The notes: generated by a model from the sequence alone, not told the origin. Positions 52,179 to 60,915 are shown, counted from the stretch's first letter. The stretch is 64,000 bases of DNA from Thioalkalivibrio sp. ALJ12 (GCF_000378305.1 NZ_KB899538.1:434001-498000), one strand, 5' to 3'. Program-made: numbers and translations.

Positions 52179-52985
52179 ATGCATCCAGTCGATCAACGAG
52201 TGGCGGCGCTTGCGCCCGCCCGATTCACCTCGCCCTCGGTCTTTACCTGGGTGATTCTTGTAGGTTTCGCTGCCTTCTTCATACAGGGCTTTCTGTCCGT
52301 TGATGTCACCCTGGCCCGTCTGGCTCAGGGATTCGGCAATCTCGGGGGATTCTTCGCTCAGGCCTGGCCGCCCGAGACCAGCCGGCTGGAGCCGATTGCC
52401 TGGTCCATGCTGGAAACCCTGAACATGGCCATTGTGGGCGTGACGGTCGGCGTAATCCTGAGCGTGCCGATGGCCCTGCTGTGCGCCTCGAACACCGCCC
52501 CCAATCGCCTGGTGCGGACCCTCAGCCGGACCATCGTGGCCACCATGCGCACCATCCCCGATCTGATCTGGGCGCTGATCTTCGTGGTTGCGGTGGGGCT
52601 TGGGCCGCTGGCCGGAATCCTGGCCATCATCATGGACACCATCGGTTTTTGCGCACGCTTCTTCTCCGAACGTATCGAGGAGGTCTCGAAGGGGCCATCC
52701 GAGGCCCTGGCCTCCACCGGCGGGGGCCGGCTCTCGGTGATCTTCGGGGCCATCCTCCCCGAGTCGACGGCCTCGATGACCGCCACCAGCCTGTACGGGG
52801 TCGAAAAGGCGATCCGCTCGGCCGTGGTGCTGGGGCTGGTCGGGGCCGGCGGCATCGGGGTCGAACTGTCCACCGCAATGCGCATGTTCCAGTTCGATCA
52901 GGCGTTGACGATCATCCTGGTGATCCTGGTCGTCGTCATTGGTTTCGAACAGATCTCCTCAGCAATCCGTCGTCGAGTGATCTAG
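52179..52985 (+). CDS. Phosphonate/phosphate ABC transporter permease (PhnE-like)
   Basis: The 268-residue permease has about six membrane helices. The cytoplasmic loop for the ATPase is visible (PSEALASTGGGRLSVIFGAILPE), and the segment TMRTIPDLIWALIFVVAVGLGP is typical of PhnE. It ends the phnD-phnC-phnE set. A terminator hairpin follows. Confidence 0.9.
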   Translation: MHPVDQRVAALAPARFTSPSVFTWVILVGFAAFFIQGFLSVDVTLARLAQGFGNLGGFFAQAWPPETSRLEPIAWSMLETLNMAIVGVTVGVILSVPMALLCASNTAPNRLVRTLSRTIVATMRTIPDLIWALIFVVAVGLGPLAGILAIIMDTIGFCARFFSERIEEVSKGPSEALASTGGGRLSVIFGAILPESTASMTATSLYGVEKAIRSAVVLGLVGAGGIGVELSTAMRMFQFDQALTIILVILVVVIGFEQISSAIRRRVI

Positions 52986-53030
52986 ACGGTCAGGGACTGT
53001 GTCGATATGAGAAGGGTGAGCACGGCGCAG

Positions 53031-53063
53031 AAAAAACCCCGCCGGTCGAGGGACCGGCGGGGT
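53031..53063 (-). terminator. Rho-independent terminator of the BCCT carrier gene
   Basis: A perfect 12-bp stem (ACCCCGCCGGTC / GACCGGCGGGGT) has the loop GAGG and, on the minus strand, is followed by six T residues. It lies 33 bases after the stop of the BCCT gene and also in the convergent gap after phnE. Confidence 0.9.
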
Positions 53064-53095
53064 CTGGGTCGCCTGGGGTAACTTTTGCCGACGGC

Positions 53096-54715
53096 TTACC
53101 CGGTTGCCTCCTTCAGACGGATCAGCTTGAGCTCGTGGAACAGCCCCATCATCAGGCTGACGCACATGAACAGCAGCACGATCACGAAGGGCAGGCCGGC
53201 GCTGACGGCACCGGCCTGCAGGGCCTGCAGCGCGGCCGCGCCACCCACCGCCAGCAGCACACCGGCGATCACGCCCTCGACCGTGGCCCAGAACAGGCGC
53301 TGGGACTGCGGGGCGTCGGTCTTGCCGCCGGAGGTGATCGAGTCGATCACCAGCGAGCCGGAGTCTGACGAGGTGATGAAGAAAACCAGGACCAGGGTGA
53401 TTGCCAGCAGTGAGGTGATCGTGGTCAGCGGCAGGTGCTCGAGCATCTGGAACAGCGCCAGCGAGGAGTCACTGATGCCGTCGGCCAGTGCACCGACCCC
53501 GTCGCGGGCCTGATCCAGGCCGGTCCCGCCAAAGGCACTCATCCAGATCACGGTCACGGCCGTTGGCACCAGCAGCACCGCGGTCACGAACTGGCGTACC
53601 GTGCGCCCGCGCGAGACCCGTGCGATGAACATGCCGACAAACGGCGACCAGGAGATCCACCAGGCCCAGAAGAAGATCGTCCACTCGTGATAGAAGGTCT
53701 GGTCGTCACGACCCACAGGGTTGCTGAGCGGCCACATGTACTGGGCGTAGGCGCTCAGCGTGATGCCGGTATTGGAGAGGAAGGCGATAAAGCCGCCGAA
53801 CAGGGCCACGAACAGTAGCAGTACCACCGCCAGCGTCAGGTTGATGTTGCTGAGCACGCGCACCCCGCCATGGATGCCGCGCATGATCGACAACAGGGCA
53901 ATTACCGTGACGCCGATGATGATCGCGACCTGGGTGTTCAGGCCGGCTTCGATGCCGAACACCGACTCCAGCCCCGATGCCGCCTGCTGCGCCCCAAGAC
54001 CCAGGGAGGTGGCCAGGCCGAACAGGGTGGCCAGTACCGCCAGGGTGTCGATCACATGCCCGAGCGGGCCCCAGATCCGCTCGCCGAAGATCGGGTAGAA
54101 CGCGGAGCGAATGGTCAGCGGCAGGCCCTTGTTAAAGGCAAAGAACGCCAGCGCCAGGCCTACCACGGCATAGATCGCCCATGGGTGCAGGCCCCAGTGA
54201 TACATCGTCGCACCCAGGGCCGCGTGCTTCGCTTCCTCGGTGCCGCCCTCGATGCCCAAAGGCGTCCCGAACCACTCGGTGAAGTAGCCTACCGGTTCGG
54301 CCACGGCCCAGAACATCAGGCCGATGCCCATGCCGGCGGCGAACAGCATCGAGAACCAGGACAGCACGCTGAAGTCCGGCTTCGCATCCTGGCCGCCAAT
54401 CCGGATGCTCCCGACCGGCAGCAGGATCAGGGCCAGACAGAACAGCACGAACAGGTTGCCGGCCGACAAGAACAGCCAGTCAAAGGTCTCGCCGATCCAG
54501 GCACGCGTGGCGCCCAGGCCCTCGTCGGCCTGTTCCGGGAACATCAGGGACAGGATCACGAACGCGAGGATCAGCAGGGCGCTGACGGCGAATACCGGGT
54601 TGTGCAGATCCAGCCCCAGCGGGTTGATGTTCTGTTCCCCGATCTCGTGATCGGTCTCGTAACGGGCCTCGAGCTCCTCGATCTCCCGTTTCGGGTCTTG
54701 TGCGTTGTCGCTCAC
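53096..54715 (-). CDS. BCCT-family betaine/choline/carnitine transporter
   Basis: BCCT carriers take up betaine-like osmolytes with Na+ or H+. The 539-residue protein has twelve membrane helices. The Gly-rich segment GMGIGLMFWAVAEPVGYF and the Trp motif WTIFFWAWWISWSPFVGMFI are present. I chose the GTG at 54715 because an AGGAGG site lies five bases upstream. The acidic N-terminal tail of about 35 residues is typical of osmotically active carriers. The cytoplasmic C-terminus is short, which may mean that osmotic activation differs from BetP. Confidence 0.9.
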   Translation of the reverse strand: MSDNAQDPKREIEELEARYETDHEIGEQNINPLGLDLHNPVFAVSALLILAFVILSLMFPEQADEGLGATRAWIGETFDWLFLSAGNLFVLFCLALILLPVGSIRIGGQDAKPDFSVLSWFSMLFAAGMGIGLMFWAVAEPVGYFTEWFGTPLGIEGGTEEAKHAALGATMYHWGLHPWAIYAVVGLALAFFAFNKGLPLTIRSAFYPIFGERIWGPLGHVIDTLAVLATLFGLATSLGLGAQQAASGLESVFGIEAGLNTQVAIIIGVTVIALLSIMRGIHGGVRVLSNINLTLAVVLLLFVALFGGFIAFLSNTGITLSAYAQYMWPLSNPVGRDDQTFYHEWTIFFWAWWISWSPFVGMFIARVSRGRTVRQFVTAVLLVPTAVTVIWMSAFGGTGLDQARDGVGALADGISDSSLALFQMLEHLPLTTITSLLAITLVLVFFITSSDSGSLVIDSITSGGKTDAPQSQRLFWATVEGVIAGVLLAVGGAAALQALQAGAVSAGLPFVIVLLFMCVSLMMGLFHELKLIRLKEATG

Positions 54716-54905
54716 GCTCACCTCCTTGGTGTGATTGGGGGACGCTGGTCCAGACGTTCTCCGGTCCATCGCCTGGAACTGTCTGACCGCCAGGGCGGTA
54801 GTCTTCGATTGAGACCGCGTCTCCCGAGGTACGAGTCGTTTCGTTCTGGCATCCGGCCGTCGGAATCCGAAACGAAAAATTCGGGACCTTCATGGCTGAC
54901 TTCCA

Positions 54906-54931
54906 TTGCTCACCCGCTAGCGGGTGAGCAA
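54906..54931. promoter_or_regulatory. Perfect palindrome between the porin and BCCT genes
   Basis: The arms TTGCTCACCCGC and GCGGGTGAGCAA enclose the bases TA. No T-run follows, so it is either a weak terminator of the porin gene or an operator. A smaller inverted repeat (GAGAC CGC GTCTC) lies at 54813-54825 upstream of the BCCT start. Confidence 0.5.
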
Positions 54932-54955
54932 CAAACGTGCGCGGCGGATTGGCTT

Positions 54956-56008
54956 CTAGAAGCTGTAGTGCATGCCGACCATGAACACGTTGTTGCTTCC
55001 ATCCTCGGGAAAGTCAGCCCCGGCCCGGCCGGTGTCTCGGGCCCTTGATGCCGGTACCGCACCGGTTGCTTCTTCTTCGTAGTAGTACTCGGCAAACAGG
55101 GACAGCCCGTCCATCCAGTTGAACGCGTAGCCCAGGTGGAAGACGTCTCCGCCGTAGTTGTCGACGTTGGCGTAGGTTCCGTGGAATATATGTTGCCCCA
55201 CGGCGTAGGCGGCGTAGATGTTCGCGGCGACGTCGCCGTCGTCCCCGAAGGCCCCGGCGTCCTGGTCGCTTTCAATGTATTCGACCTTGGCACCCATCGA
55301 CCATGGGCCCATGCTGTGCATCGCGGACACCCCCCAGATCCGAGTGTTCTGCTCGCCATTGGCATCATCGACCCCGACGGAAAGAGTCGTGTCGCCGAAG
55401 GCGTACGAACCGGTCACCTGGTAGCGATCATCTGGAGAGCCCGATGCATCGTCGTAGCCGCCGTTCGCGCTGTAGGAGGCCGCGAACGAGAAGCCGTTGA
55501 AGTCCGGAGAGTAGTACATGAGGCTGTTGCTCTCACGGAAGGTCGTATAGGTCGCGAAGCCGCTCTGGTAGGAGTAGAACATGTCCACCGGGAAGGCGAT
55601 CGCGTTGTAATACGGCAGCCAATCGCGGCCATACGCCACGGTACCGAATGCGCCGTCGAGCCCGACCTTGCCGATGCGGACGTCCTCGTCTTCGCCACTG
55701 AAGGGGTCCTGTACTCGGCCGTTGGCCAGGTCGAGCGGGATTTCCAGCTGCGCAAACGCGTTCAGGCTTTCATTGATCTCATAGTTGGCGTTGAAGCCGA
55801 TGCGTGAATAGGCATCCCGGAAGCCGTCATAGCTGTCCTCGCCATCCGGGTCCGCCGTTTCGTACTGCAGTCTCAGTGAACCGTAGAAATCGAACTCGAC
55901 GCCCCCTGCACCCTCCTGTTCTGCGGGGCTGACCGCTGGCGCCAGAAGAAGCGCCGTGGCAACGGCCCCGGCCAGTGGAGTGAGATTCCACGAAATGTTG
56001 TTTTTCAT
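54956..56008 (-). CDS. Gram-negative porin (general trimeric type)
   Basis: The 350-residue outer-membrane protein has a signal peptide (about residues 1-29, ending SPA) and a beta barrel ending in Phe (GMHYSF). Segments such as FYGSLRLQYETAD and SRIGFNANYEINESLNAFAQ are typical of 16-strand porins. The mature protein is very acidic, as expected in a salt-loving organism. The ATG at 56008 has AAGGAA upstream. It is divergent from the marR gene. Confidence 0.88.
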   Translation of the reverse strand: MKNNISWNLTPLAGAVATALLLAPAVSPAEQEGAGGVEFDFYGSLRLQYETADPDGEDSYDGFRDAYSRIGFNANYEINESLNAFAQLEIPLDLANGRVQDPFSGEDEDVRIGKVGLDGAFGTVAYGRDWLPYYNAIAFPVDMFYSYQSGFATYTTFRESNSLMYYSPDFNGFSFAASYSANGGYDDASGSPDDRYQVTGSYAFGDTTLSVGVDDANGEQNTRIWGVSAMHSMGPWSMGAKVEYIESDQDAGAFGDDGDVAANIYAAYAVGQHIFHGTYANVDNYGGDVFHLGYAFNWMDGLSLFAEYYYEEEATGAVPASRARDTGRAGADFPEDGSNNVFMVGMHYSF

Positions 56009-56264
56009 TATTCGTTCCTTTTGGCAGTTCGATCCTGGAATCCGAAAGAGAAACAGGCCCCTGTACCCCCGGGGGACCGATGGCGAGCTCCCGAGGAACC
56101 GCCACAACCGTTTCTGTCGCGTATGGCTAACGAGAGGCCCGTTTTGTTGCCCAGAGACCGGATCCTGGTGACCTCGGCTAGCCGGAAACCCCATTAATAG
56201 AACGCGCTCGCCGCTTTCGCCACCAAAGGACAAGTTGCAACTCCATTATTTTTGTACAAAACTA

Positions 56265-56280
56265 TATGGCATTTGCCATA
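56265..56280. promoter_or_regulatory. Palindromic operator upstream of the MarR gene
   Basis: The 16-mer TATGGCATTTGCCATA is two perfect 7-base arms around TT, the size and symmetry of MarR-type operators. It lies just upstream of the preferred marR start at 56296 and follows an AT-rich stretch that probably contains the promoter. Autoregulation by the adjacent MarR protein is inferred. Confidence 0.65.
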
Positions 56281-56295
56281 CTGAGTCCGACTGTG

Positions 56296-56814
56296 ATGTC
56301 AGCTGTTTCTGCCCAGAACGAACCTCATCGCCCCGCGACGGAAGGGGAACCGGATCTGTCGCGTTCCGTGATCCGTCAGCTGCGCGTGATCATCCGCGCC
56401 CTGCAGGGGCATTCGCGGGCAGTGGAGCGTGCCTGCGGGATCAGTGCCTCGCAGTTGTGGGCCCTGTGGGAGCTGCAGCGCACGCCCGGGCTGAATGTCA
56501 GCGACCTTTCGCGCCGGCTGTCGGTGCATGCCTCGACCACCTCGAACCTGCTGGACAAGCTGGAATACAGCGGGCTCGTCGAGCGCCGCCGCCCGGAGAA
56601 GGACCAGCGCATCGTGCGGCTGTATGTCACGCCCAAGGGGGAGGCGCTCCTGTCCGACGCCCCGGCAGCCCCCCAGGGCGAGTTGAACCGCGCGTTGCAC
56701 GCTCTCCCGCCCGAGCGGCTGGCGGATCTGGACGAAGGGCTTACCCTCCTGGTCGAGGCGATGAACACCACCGAGCCTCGTGCCGGTCTGCAGCCGTTCG
56801 AGGTGAAAACCTGA
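56296..56814 (+). CDS. MarR-family transcriptional regulator
   Basis: The protein has 172 residues from the ATG at 56296; an ATG at 56266 lies within the palindromic operator and is less likely. The winged helix core is about residues 25-125: SQLWALWELQRTPGLNVSDL, then the recognition helix STTSNLLDKLEYSGLVERRR and the wing DQRIVRLYVTPKG. It is followed by the small membrane protein and the hydrolase cluster on the same strand, so it is a candidate regulator for them. Confidence 0.9.
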   Translation: MSAVSAQNEPHRPATEGEPDLSRSVIRQLRVIIRALQGHSRAVERACGISASQLWALWELQRTPGLNVSDLSRRLSVHASTTSNLLDKLEYSGLVERRRPEKDQRIVRLYVTPKGEALLSDAPAAPQGELNRALHALPPERLADLDEGLTLLVEAMNTTEPRAGLQPFEVKT

Positions 56815-56840
56815 GCGGCGTGGCCGCCAGGTAACGCGCC

Positions 56841-57242
56841 ATGCGCTCCCTCCTGCCCGCCAGCCTGCTGCTTCTGCTGCTGCCGCTGGTTGTACTGGCC
56901 GAGCCCCGATTCGACGACCCGCCCACGGACTCGCGTGATGGCGGTCTAACCCTCGAATGGAACGCCGAGGGGCCCGTCGAACTCGAACAGGCGAGCGGTC
57001 CGGACTTCGACGACGCCCGCGTGATCTATCGCGGTGGCGACACCAGCAGCGTAGTCAGCGGCCTCCCGGACGGCGAATATCGCTTTCGCCTGCGGGCCGA
57101 TGGCGCGGACGACTGGGCCGACGAGGCCCGGATCGATGTGGCGCACCACAGCCTGGCCCGCGCGTTCGGCTTCTTCGCGCTGGGAGGCGTCGTCTTTCTG
57201 GTCCTGATCGTGGCCATCCTGCGCGGTCGCCCGCGCGACTGA
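56841..57242 (+). CDS. Small membrane-anchored protein with a fibronectin-III-like domain
   Basis: The 133-residue protein has a signal peptide (residues 1-20, ending VLA), a beta-rich domain (about 25-95) with the look of a fibronectin type III fold (LTLEWNAEGPVELEQ, SGLPDGEYRFRLRADG), and a C-terminal membrane helix (about 107-127) with a basic tail. It should sit in the inner membrane facing the periplasm. I do not recognise a specific function. It lies between marR and the M20 hydrolase gene. Confidence 0.75.
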   Translation: MRSLLPASLLLLLLPLVVLAEPRFDDPPTDSRDGGLTLEWNAEGPVELEQASGPDFDDARVIYRGGDTSSVVSGLPDGEYRFRLRADGADDWADEARIDVAHHSLARAFGFFALGGVVFLVLIVAILRGRPRD

Positions 57243-57311
57243 ATTCACCTGCCCCGCCCCGTCGATCCGCGTGTACCGCGACCGGGGCCGGCGGCCCTAT
57301 CGGAGAACACG

Positions 57312-58553
57312 ATGCACGAACTCAAGATCAACATGCAGCGCCTGCAGCAGGACATTACCGAGCTGGGGCAGATTGGACGCGATGCCGACCGTGGCTTGCA
57401 CCGCCGGGCGTTCAGCGAGGGCGACCGCGCGGGGCGCGAGTGGTTTCGCGGCCGCCTGGAGGCCGCGGGCCTCGACGTCTGGCAGGATGGCGCCGCCAAC
57501 CTGCACGGTCGCCTGGACTACGACGGCAAGCGCCCGGTGGTCGCCATGGGCTCGCATCTCGATACCGTCCCCGGTGGTGGCCCGCTGGATGGTGCCCTGG
57601 GGGTGCTGATCGGGCTGGAGGTGCTGCGCACGGCCAAGGAACATGAGGTCGACTTGCAGTACCCGCTGGAGGTCATCGACTTCACTGACGAGGAGGGCCG
57701 CTTCGGCGGCATGTTCGGCTCCCAGGCGATGGCCGGAAAGCTGACCCCGGAGAGCATCAGCCATGCCCGTGACCTCGAGGGCATCACCCTGGTCGAGGCG
57801 ATGGCCAACTGGGGCCTGAATGCCGACGACGCCCTGAGCGCGCGACGCGACCCGCACACCCTGCATGCCTTCATCGAGACCCATATCGAGCAGGGCCCGG
57901 TGCTGGATCGCCGCGGCCTGAGCGTGGGCGTGGTCGAGGCCATCACCGGCCTGTTCAAGTGGGAGGTGCGCCTGAAGGGCCAGCCGAACCATGCGGGCAC
58001 CACGCCGATGGACATGCGCATCGACGCCTTCCAGGGGCTGGCCGAATTCGGCGGCGAGATCAATCGCCTGCTGGAGGAGCACGGCAGCCCGAACTCGCGC
58101 GCGACTATCGGCCGCGTGGAGCTCTCGCCGGGCGCGGCGAACACCGTGCCGGGCATGGCGACTTTCTCCTTCGAGGTGCGCGATACCGACGAGAAGGTAT
58201 TGACCGCGCTGGCCCACGCGGCCCGCCGCACGCTGTCCAGCCTCGCGCGCCGGCGTGACCTGATGTTCGAGTTCGACGTGCTCTCGGAGATCGATCCGGT
58301 GCGCTGCGACACGGGCATCGTGCAGACCATCGAGGCGACCGCCGAACGCATGGGGCTGGAGTACCTGACCATGCCCAGCGGCGCTGCGCACGACACCCAG
58401 AGCATGAGTGCAATCACGCGTACCGGCATGATCTTCGTACCGAGCCTGCAGGGGCGTAGCCATTCCGCGGCGGAATGGACAAACTGGGAGGACATCGAGA
58501 CCGGCGCCAACCTGACGCTGCAAAGCGCCCTGGCCCTGGCCGCCCGTTCGTGA
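57312..58553 (+). CDS. M20-family N-carbamoyl-L-amino-acid hydrolase / ureidoglycolate-type amidohydrolase
   Basis: This zinc hydrolase of 413 residues belongs to the family that cleaves N-carbamoyl amino acids, allantoate or ureidopropionate. Metal ligands are visible: His82 and Asp93 (SHLDTVPGGGPLDGA), Glu127-Glu128 (TDEEGRFGG), His191 (THIEQGPVL) and His360 (AAHDTQSMS). The dimerisation-domain segment GQPNHAGTTPMDMR carries the substrate-binding His227. It starts the hydrolase-transporter-carbamoyltransferase cluster. A carbamoyl-amino-acid substrate fits the carbamoyltransferase gene four genes downstream. Confidence 0.85.
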   Translation: MHELKINMQRLQQDITELGQIGRDADRGLHRRAFSEGDRAGREWFRGRLEAAGLDVWQDGAANLHGRLDYDGKRPVVAMGSHLDTVPGGGPLDGALGVLIGLEVLRTAKEHEVDLQYPLEVIDFTDEEGRFGGMFGSQAMAGKLTPESISHARDLEGITLVEAMANWGLNADDALSARRDPHTLHAFIETHIEQGPVLDRRGLSVGVVEAITGLFKWEVRLKGQPNHAGTTPMDMRIDAFQGLAEFGGEINRLLEEHGSPNSRATIGRVELSPGAANTVPGMATFSFEVRDTDEKVLTALAHAARRTLSSLARRRDLMFEFDVLSEIDPVRCDTGIVQTIEATAERMGLEYLTMPSGAAHDTQSMSAITRTGMIFVPSLQGRSHSAAEWTNWEDIETGANLTLQSALALAARS

Positions 58554-58589
58554 GCATCCCCGATCACCGCGACCCAAGGACCGCCCGGC

Positions 58590-59333
58590 ATGGCCAATAA
58601 CGACAACGTCTCCCAGCTCACTGACTACGACTCTCTGGACCCGCTGCGCGAGCAGTACCAGGAGAGCCTGATCACGACCCCGGTGCTGCGTCAGGAACTG
58701 CGCGAGCACCACGTCGCTCTGCTGTGCATTGACCTGCAGTACCTGGATGCCGCGCGCGGTCATGGGGTGTTCGCCGACTCGGTGCAGTCCGGCGTGCCGC
58801 CCGAGGCACAGGAGTACTACTTCAACCGCCTGGAGCAGACGGTGCTGCCGAACGTGCGCCGGCTGCAGGATGCATTCCGCGAGCAGGGGCTGGAGGTCAT
58901 CCACACGCGTATCCGTTCGCTGACCCACGACGGGCGCGACCGCAGCCCGGGCCACAAGCGCCTGAACCTGCATGCCGCGCCCGGCTCCAAGGATGCGGAG
59001 TTCGTCGAGCAGGTCGCACCGGTGGGCGACGAGATCGTGCTGGACAAGACCGCCAGCGGCGTCTTCAATTCGACCAACCTGCACTACATCCTGCGCAACC
59101 TGAACATCTCGGCACTGTTCATCGTGGGTGTGTATTCGAACGAGTGCGTATCCACGGCCGTGCGCGATGCCTGTGACCTGGGTTTCTATGTCACGCTGAT
59201 GGACGACGCTACCGCGACGGTGACCCCGGAGATGCAGAAGGCGACGATCACCACCATCAAGGATCGCTACGCCCGCGTGATGACCACCGACGAGGCGATC
59301 CGCGAGATCAAGAAGGTGAAGGAGGCCTCGTGA
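58590..59333 (+). CDS. Isochorismatase-fold cysteine amidohydrolase
   Basis: The 247-residue protein belongs to the cysteine hydrolase family that includes nicotinamidase, N-carbamoylsarcosine amidase, biuret hydrolase and ureidoacrylate hydrolase. The catalytic triad is Asp48 (LCIDLQ), Lys153 (LDKTASG) and Cys186 (YSNECVSTAVRDA). It therefore should cut an amide or carbamoyl group. It lies between the M20 hydrolase and the symporter. The stop overlaps the symporter start (GTGA). Confidence 0.88.
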   Translation: MANNDNVSQLTDYDSLDPLREQYQESLITTPVLRQELREHHVALLCIDLQYLDAARGHGVFADSVQSGVPPEAQEYYFNRLEQTVLPNVRRLQDAFREQGLEVIHTRIRSLTHDGRDRSPGHKRLNLHAAPGSKDAEFVEQVAPVGDEIVLDKTASGVFNSTNLHYILRNLNISALFIVGVYSNECVSTAVRDACDLGFYVTLMDDATATVTPEMQKATITTIKDRYARVMTTDEAIREIKKVKEAS

Positions 59334-60796
59334 CCGGCCTCGACGACCCGATCCTCCCGAGTTCCATCGCCTGGGGGCTGCTGATCGCGTTCAGCATCCT
59401 CTGGGTGGCGCTCGGCTGGTGGCTGGGTCGTCACAACAAGACCGCCGAGGACCACATGCTGGCCGGGCGCAACGTCGGGCTGGCGCTGGCCACCGCGACC
59501 GCGATGGCCACCTGGGTGACGGCCAACACCACGATGACCGCCCCGCAGCTGGCGTTGCAGCTGGGCGTCTGGGGCATGCTCGGGTATTCCCTGGGGGCGC
59601 TGGGCCTGATCCTGTTCGCGCCGCTGGCTCGTCGCATCCGCGAGCTGATGCCGCGCGGCTTCACCTCCGGGGACTTCATCCGGCTGCGCTTCGGCACCTT
59701 TACCTGGCGGGTATTCCTGGTGGTCTCGCTGATCTACGCCTTCGGCTGGCTTGTGTCGATGGCGATGGCCGGCGGGGTGCTGATCAATGCCCTGGCCGGG
59801 ATCGACTATCGCGTGGGCATGACCGTGATCCTCACGGTCTGCGTGATCTACACCCTGCTGGGCGGTCTGCGCGCGGTTATCGGTACGGACTTCATCCAGA
59901 CCATCATCATCATCGCGGGTGCGGCGTTCATCGCCTGGCTGACCATCGACAAGGTTGGGTTCGAGGCGATCCATTTCAACCTGATGGAAGAGCGCCCGGA
60001 ACTGCTGAGTCTGCTGTTCCCGGCCGCAATCATGTTCCTGTTCAACAACCTGCTGTTCGGGGTCGGCGAGATCTTCCACTCCAACGTCTGGTGGTCGCGC
60101 GCCTTCGCGTTTGGCCGCAACGTCGGCTTTCGTGCCTACCTGCTGGGCGGGCTGCTGTGGCTGCCGATCCCGATCGTCGCCGGCTTCATCGCCCTGGCCA
60201 CGCCGGCGCTGGGCATCAACGTGCCCGCCGCGGACATGGTCGGGCCGCTGGTCGCGGCCGAGGTCCTCGGCCTGACCGGCGCGATCGTGGTCTTCATCGT
60301 CGTCTTCGCCGCCTTGGCCTCGAGCCTCGACTCGCTGCTGGCGGCCACCTCGGACCTGGTCACCCGCGATATCTACCGCGGCCATATCCGCCCGCAGGCC
60401 AGCGAGCAGAGCCAGTTCCGCGCGACCAAGGTGATCGTTGTGCTGCTGGGTCTGCTGACCTGGCTGGCCGCGAGCTATCGCGGCTCGCTGCCGATCATCG
60501 GCTCGCTGGCCGAACTGCTGTACTTTACGGGGGCCTTCGTGGCCTCGGCGATCTGGCCGATCGTCGCCGGGCTGTACTGGCGGCGGGCGAACCCTCAGGG
60601 CGCGGCCTGGTCGATGATACTGGGGTCGGGCATTGGGCTGGCCAGCTATTTCCTGATCGGCTTCTATGTCGCGGCACTGGTGGGCGCGGCCGTCTCCCTG
60701 GCCGTGATGGTGCTGAGTACCTGGCTGGCGCCGCGGCCGTTCGACTGGGGTCGCCTGTCCCGCGACGCCGCGGCCGAGGAGGTCCGGACCGCATGA
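59330..60796 (+). CDS. Sodium:solute symporter (SSS family)
   Basis: SSS carriers use the Na+ gradient to import small solutes such as amino acids, sugars, pantothenate or ureides. The 488-residue protein starts with GTG and has about 13 membrane helices. The segment TAMATWVTANTTMTAPQLAL is the discontinuous first core helix, and VVFIVVFAALASSLDSLLAA contains the conserved Ser pair of the Na+ site. The solute cannot be read from sequence, but the cluster suggests a carbamoyl-amino-acid or its amide. The stop overlaps the next gene by four bases (ATGA). Confidence 0.9.
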   Translation: MTGLDDPILPSSIAWGLLIAFSILWVALGWWLGRHNKTAEDHMLAGRNVGLALATATAMATWVTANTTMTAPQLALQLGVWGMLGYSLGALGLILFAPLARRIRELMPRGFTSGDFIRLRFGTFTWRVFLVVSLIYAFGWLVSMAMAGGVLINALAGIDYRVGMTVILTVCVIYTLLGGLRAVIGTDFIQTIIIIAGAAFIAWLTIDKVGFEAIHFNLMEERPELLSLLFPAAIMFLFNNLLFGVGEIFHSNVWWSRAFAFGRNVGFRAYLLGGLLWLPIPIVAGFIALATPALGINVPAADMVGPLVAAEVLGLTGAIVVFIVVFAALASSLDSLLAATSDLVTRDIYRGHIRPQASEQSQFRATKVIVVLLGLLTWLAASYRGSLPIIGSLAELLYFTGAFVASAIWPIVAGLYWRRANPQGAAWSMILGSGIGLASYFLIGFYVAALVGAAVSLAVMVLSTWLAPRPFDWGRLSRDAAAEEVRTA

Positions 60797-60915
60797 TGAT
60801 CTCGTCGACTGCCTTGTCCGTGATCGTTGTGGTTGCCACGCTGGTCGCCACCCTGACCCCGATCCTGCTGCTGGCCCTGTTCATTCGCGACTGGAAAAAA
60901 GGATGCCTCTGGTGA
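60793..60915 (+). CDS. 40-residue single-pass membrane protein coupled to the symporter
   Basis: The reading frame is ATG-ATG-initiated, 40 residues, with one hydrophobic helix (about residues 7-31, rich in Val, Thr and Leu) and a basic end RDWKKGCLW. It overlaps the symporter stop by four bases (ATGA), and its own stop overlaps the likely GTG start of the carbamoyltransferase by four bases (GTGA). This double coupling is the main evidence that it is a gene. It may be a small subunit of the symporter. I know of no named family it belongs to. Confidence 0.65.
   Translation: MMISSTALSVIVVVATLVATLTPILLLALFIRDWKKGCLW

Noticed and set aside
56266-56295. ATG at 56266 as the marR start
   Set aside because: It lies inside the perfect palindrome and has no ribosome site; the ATG at 56296 leaves the operator upstream of the gene.
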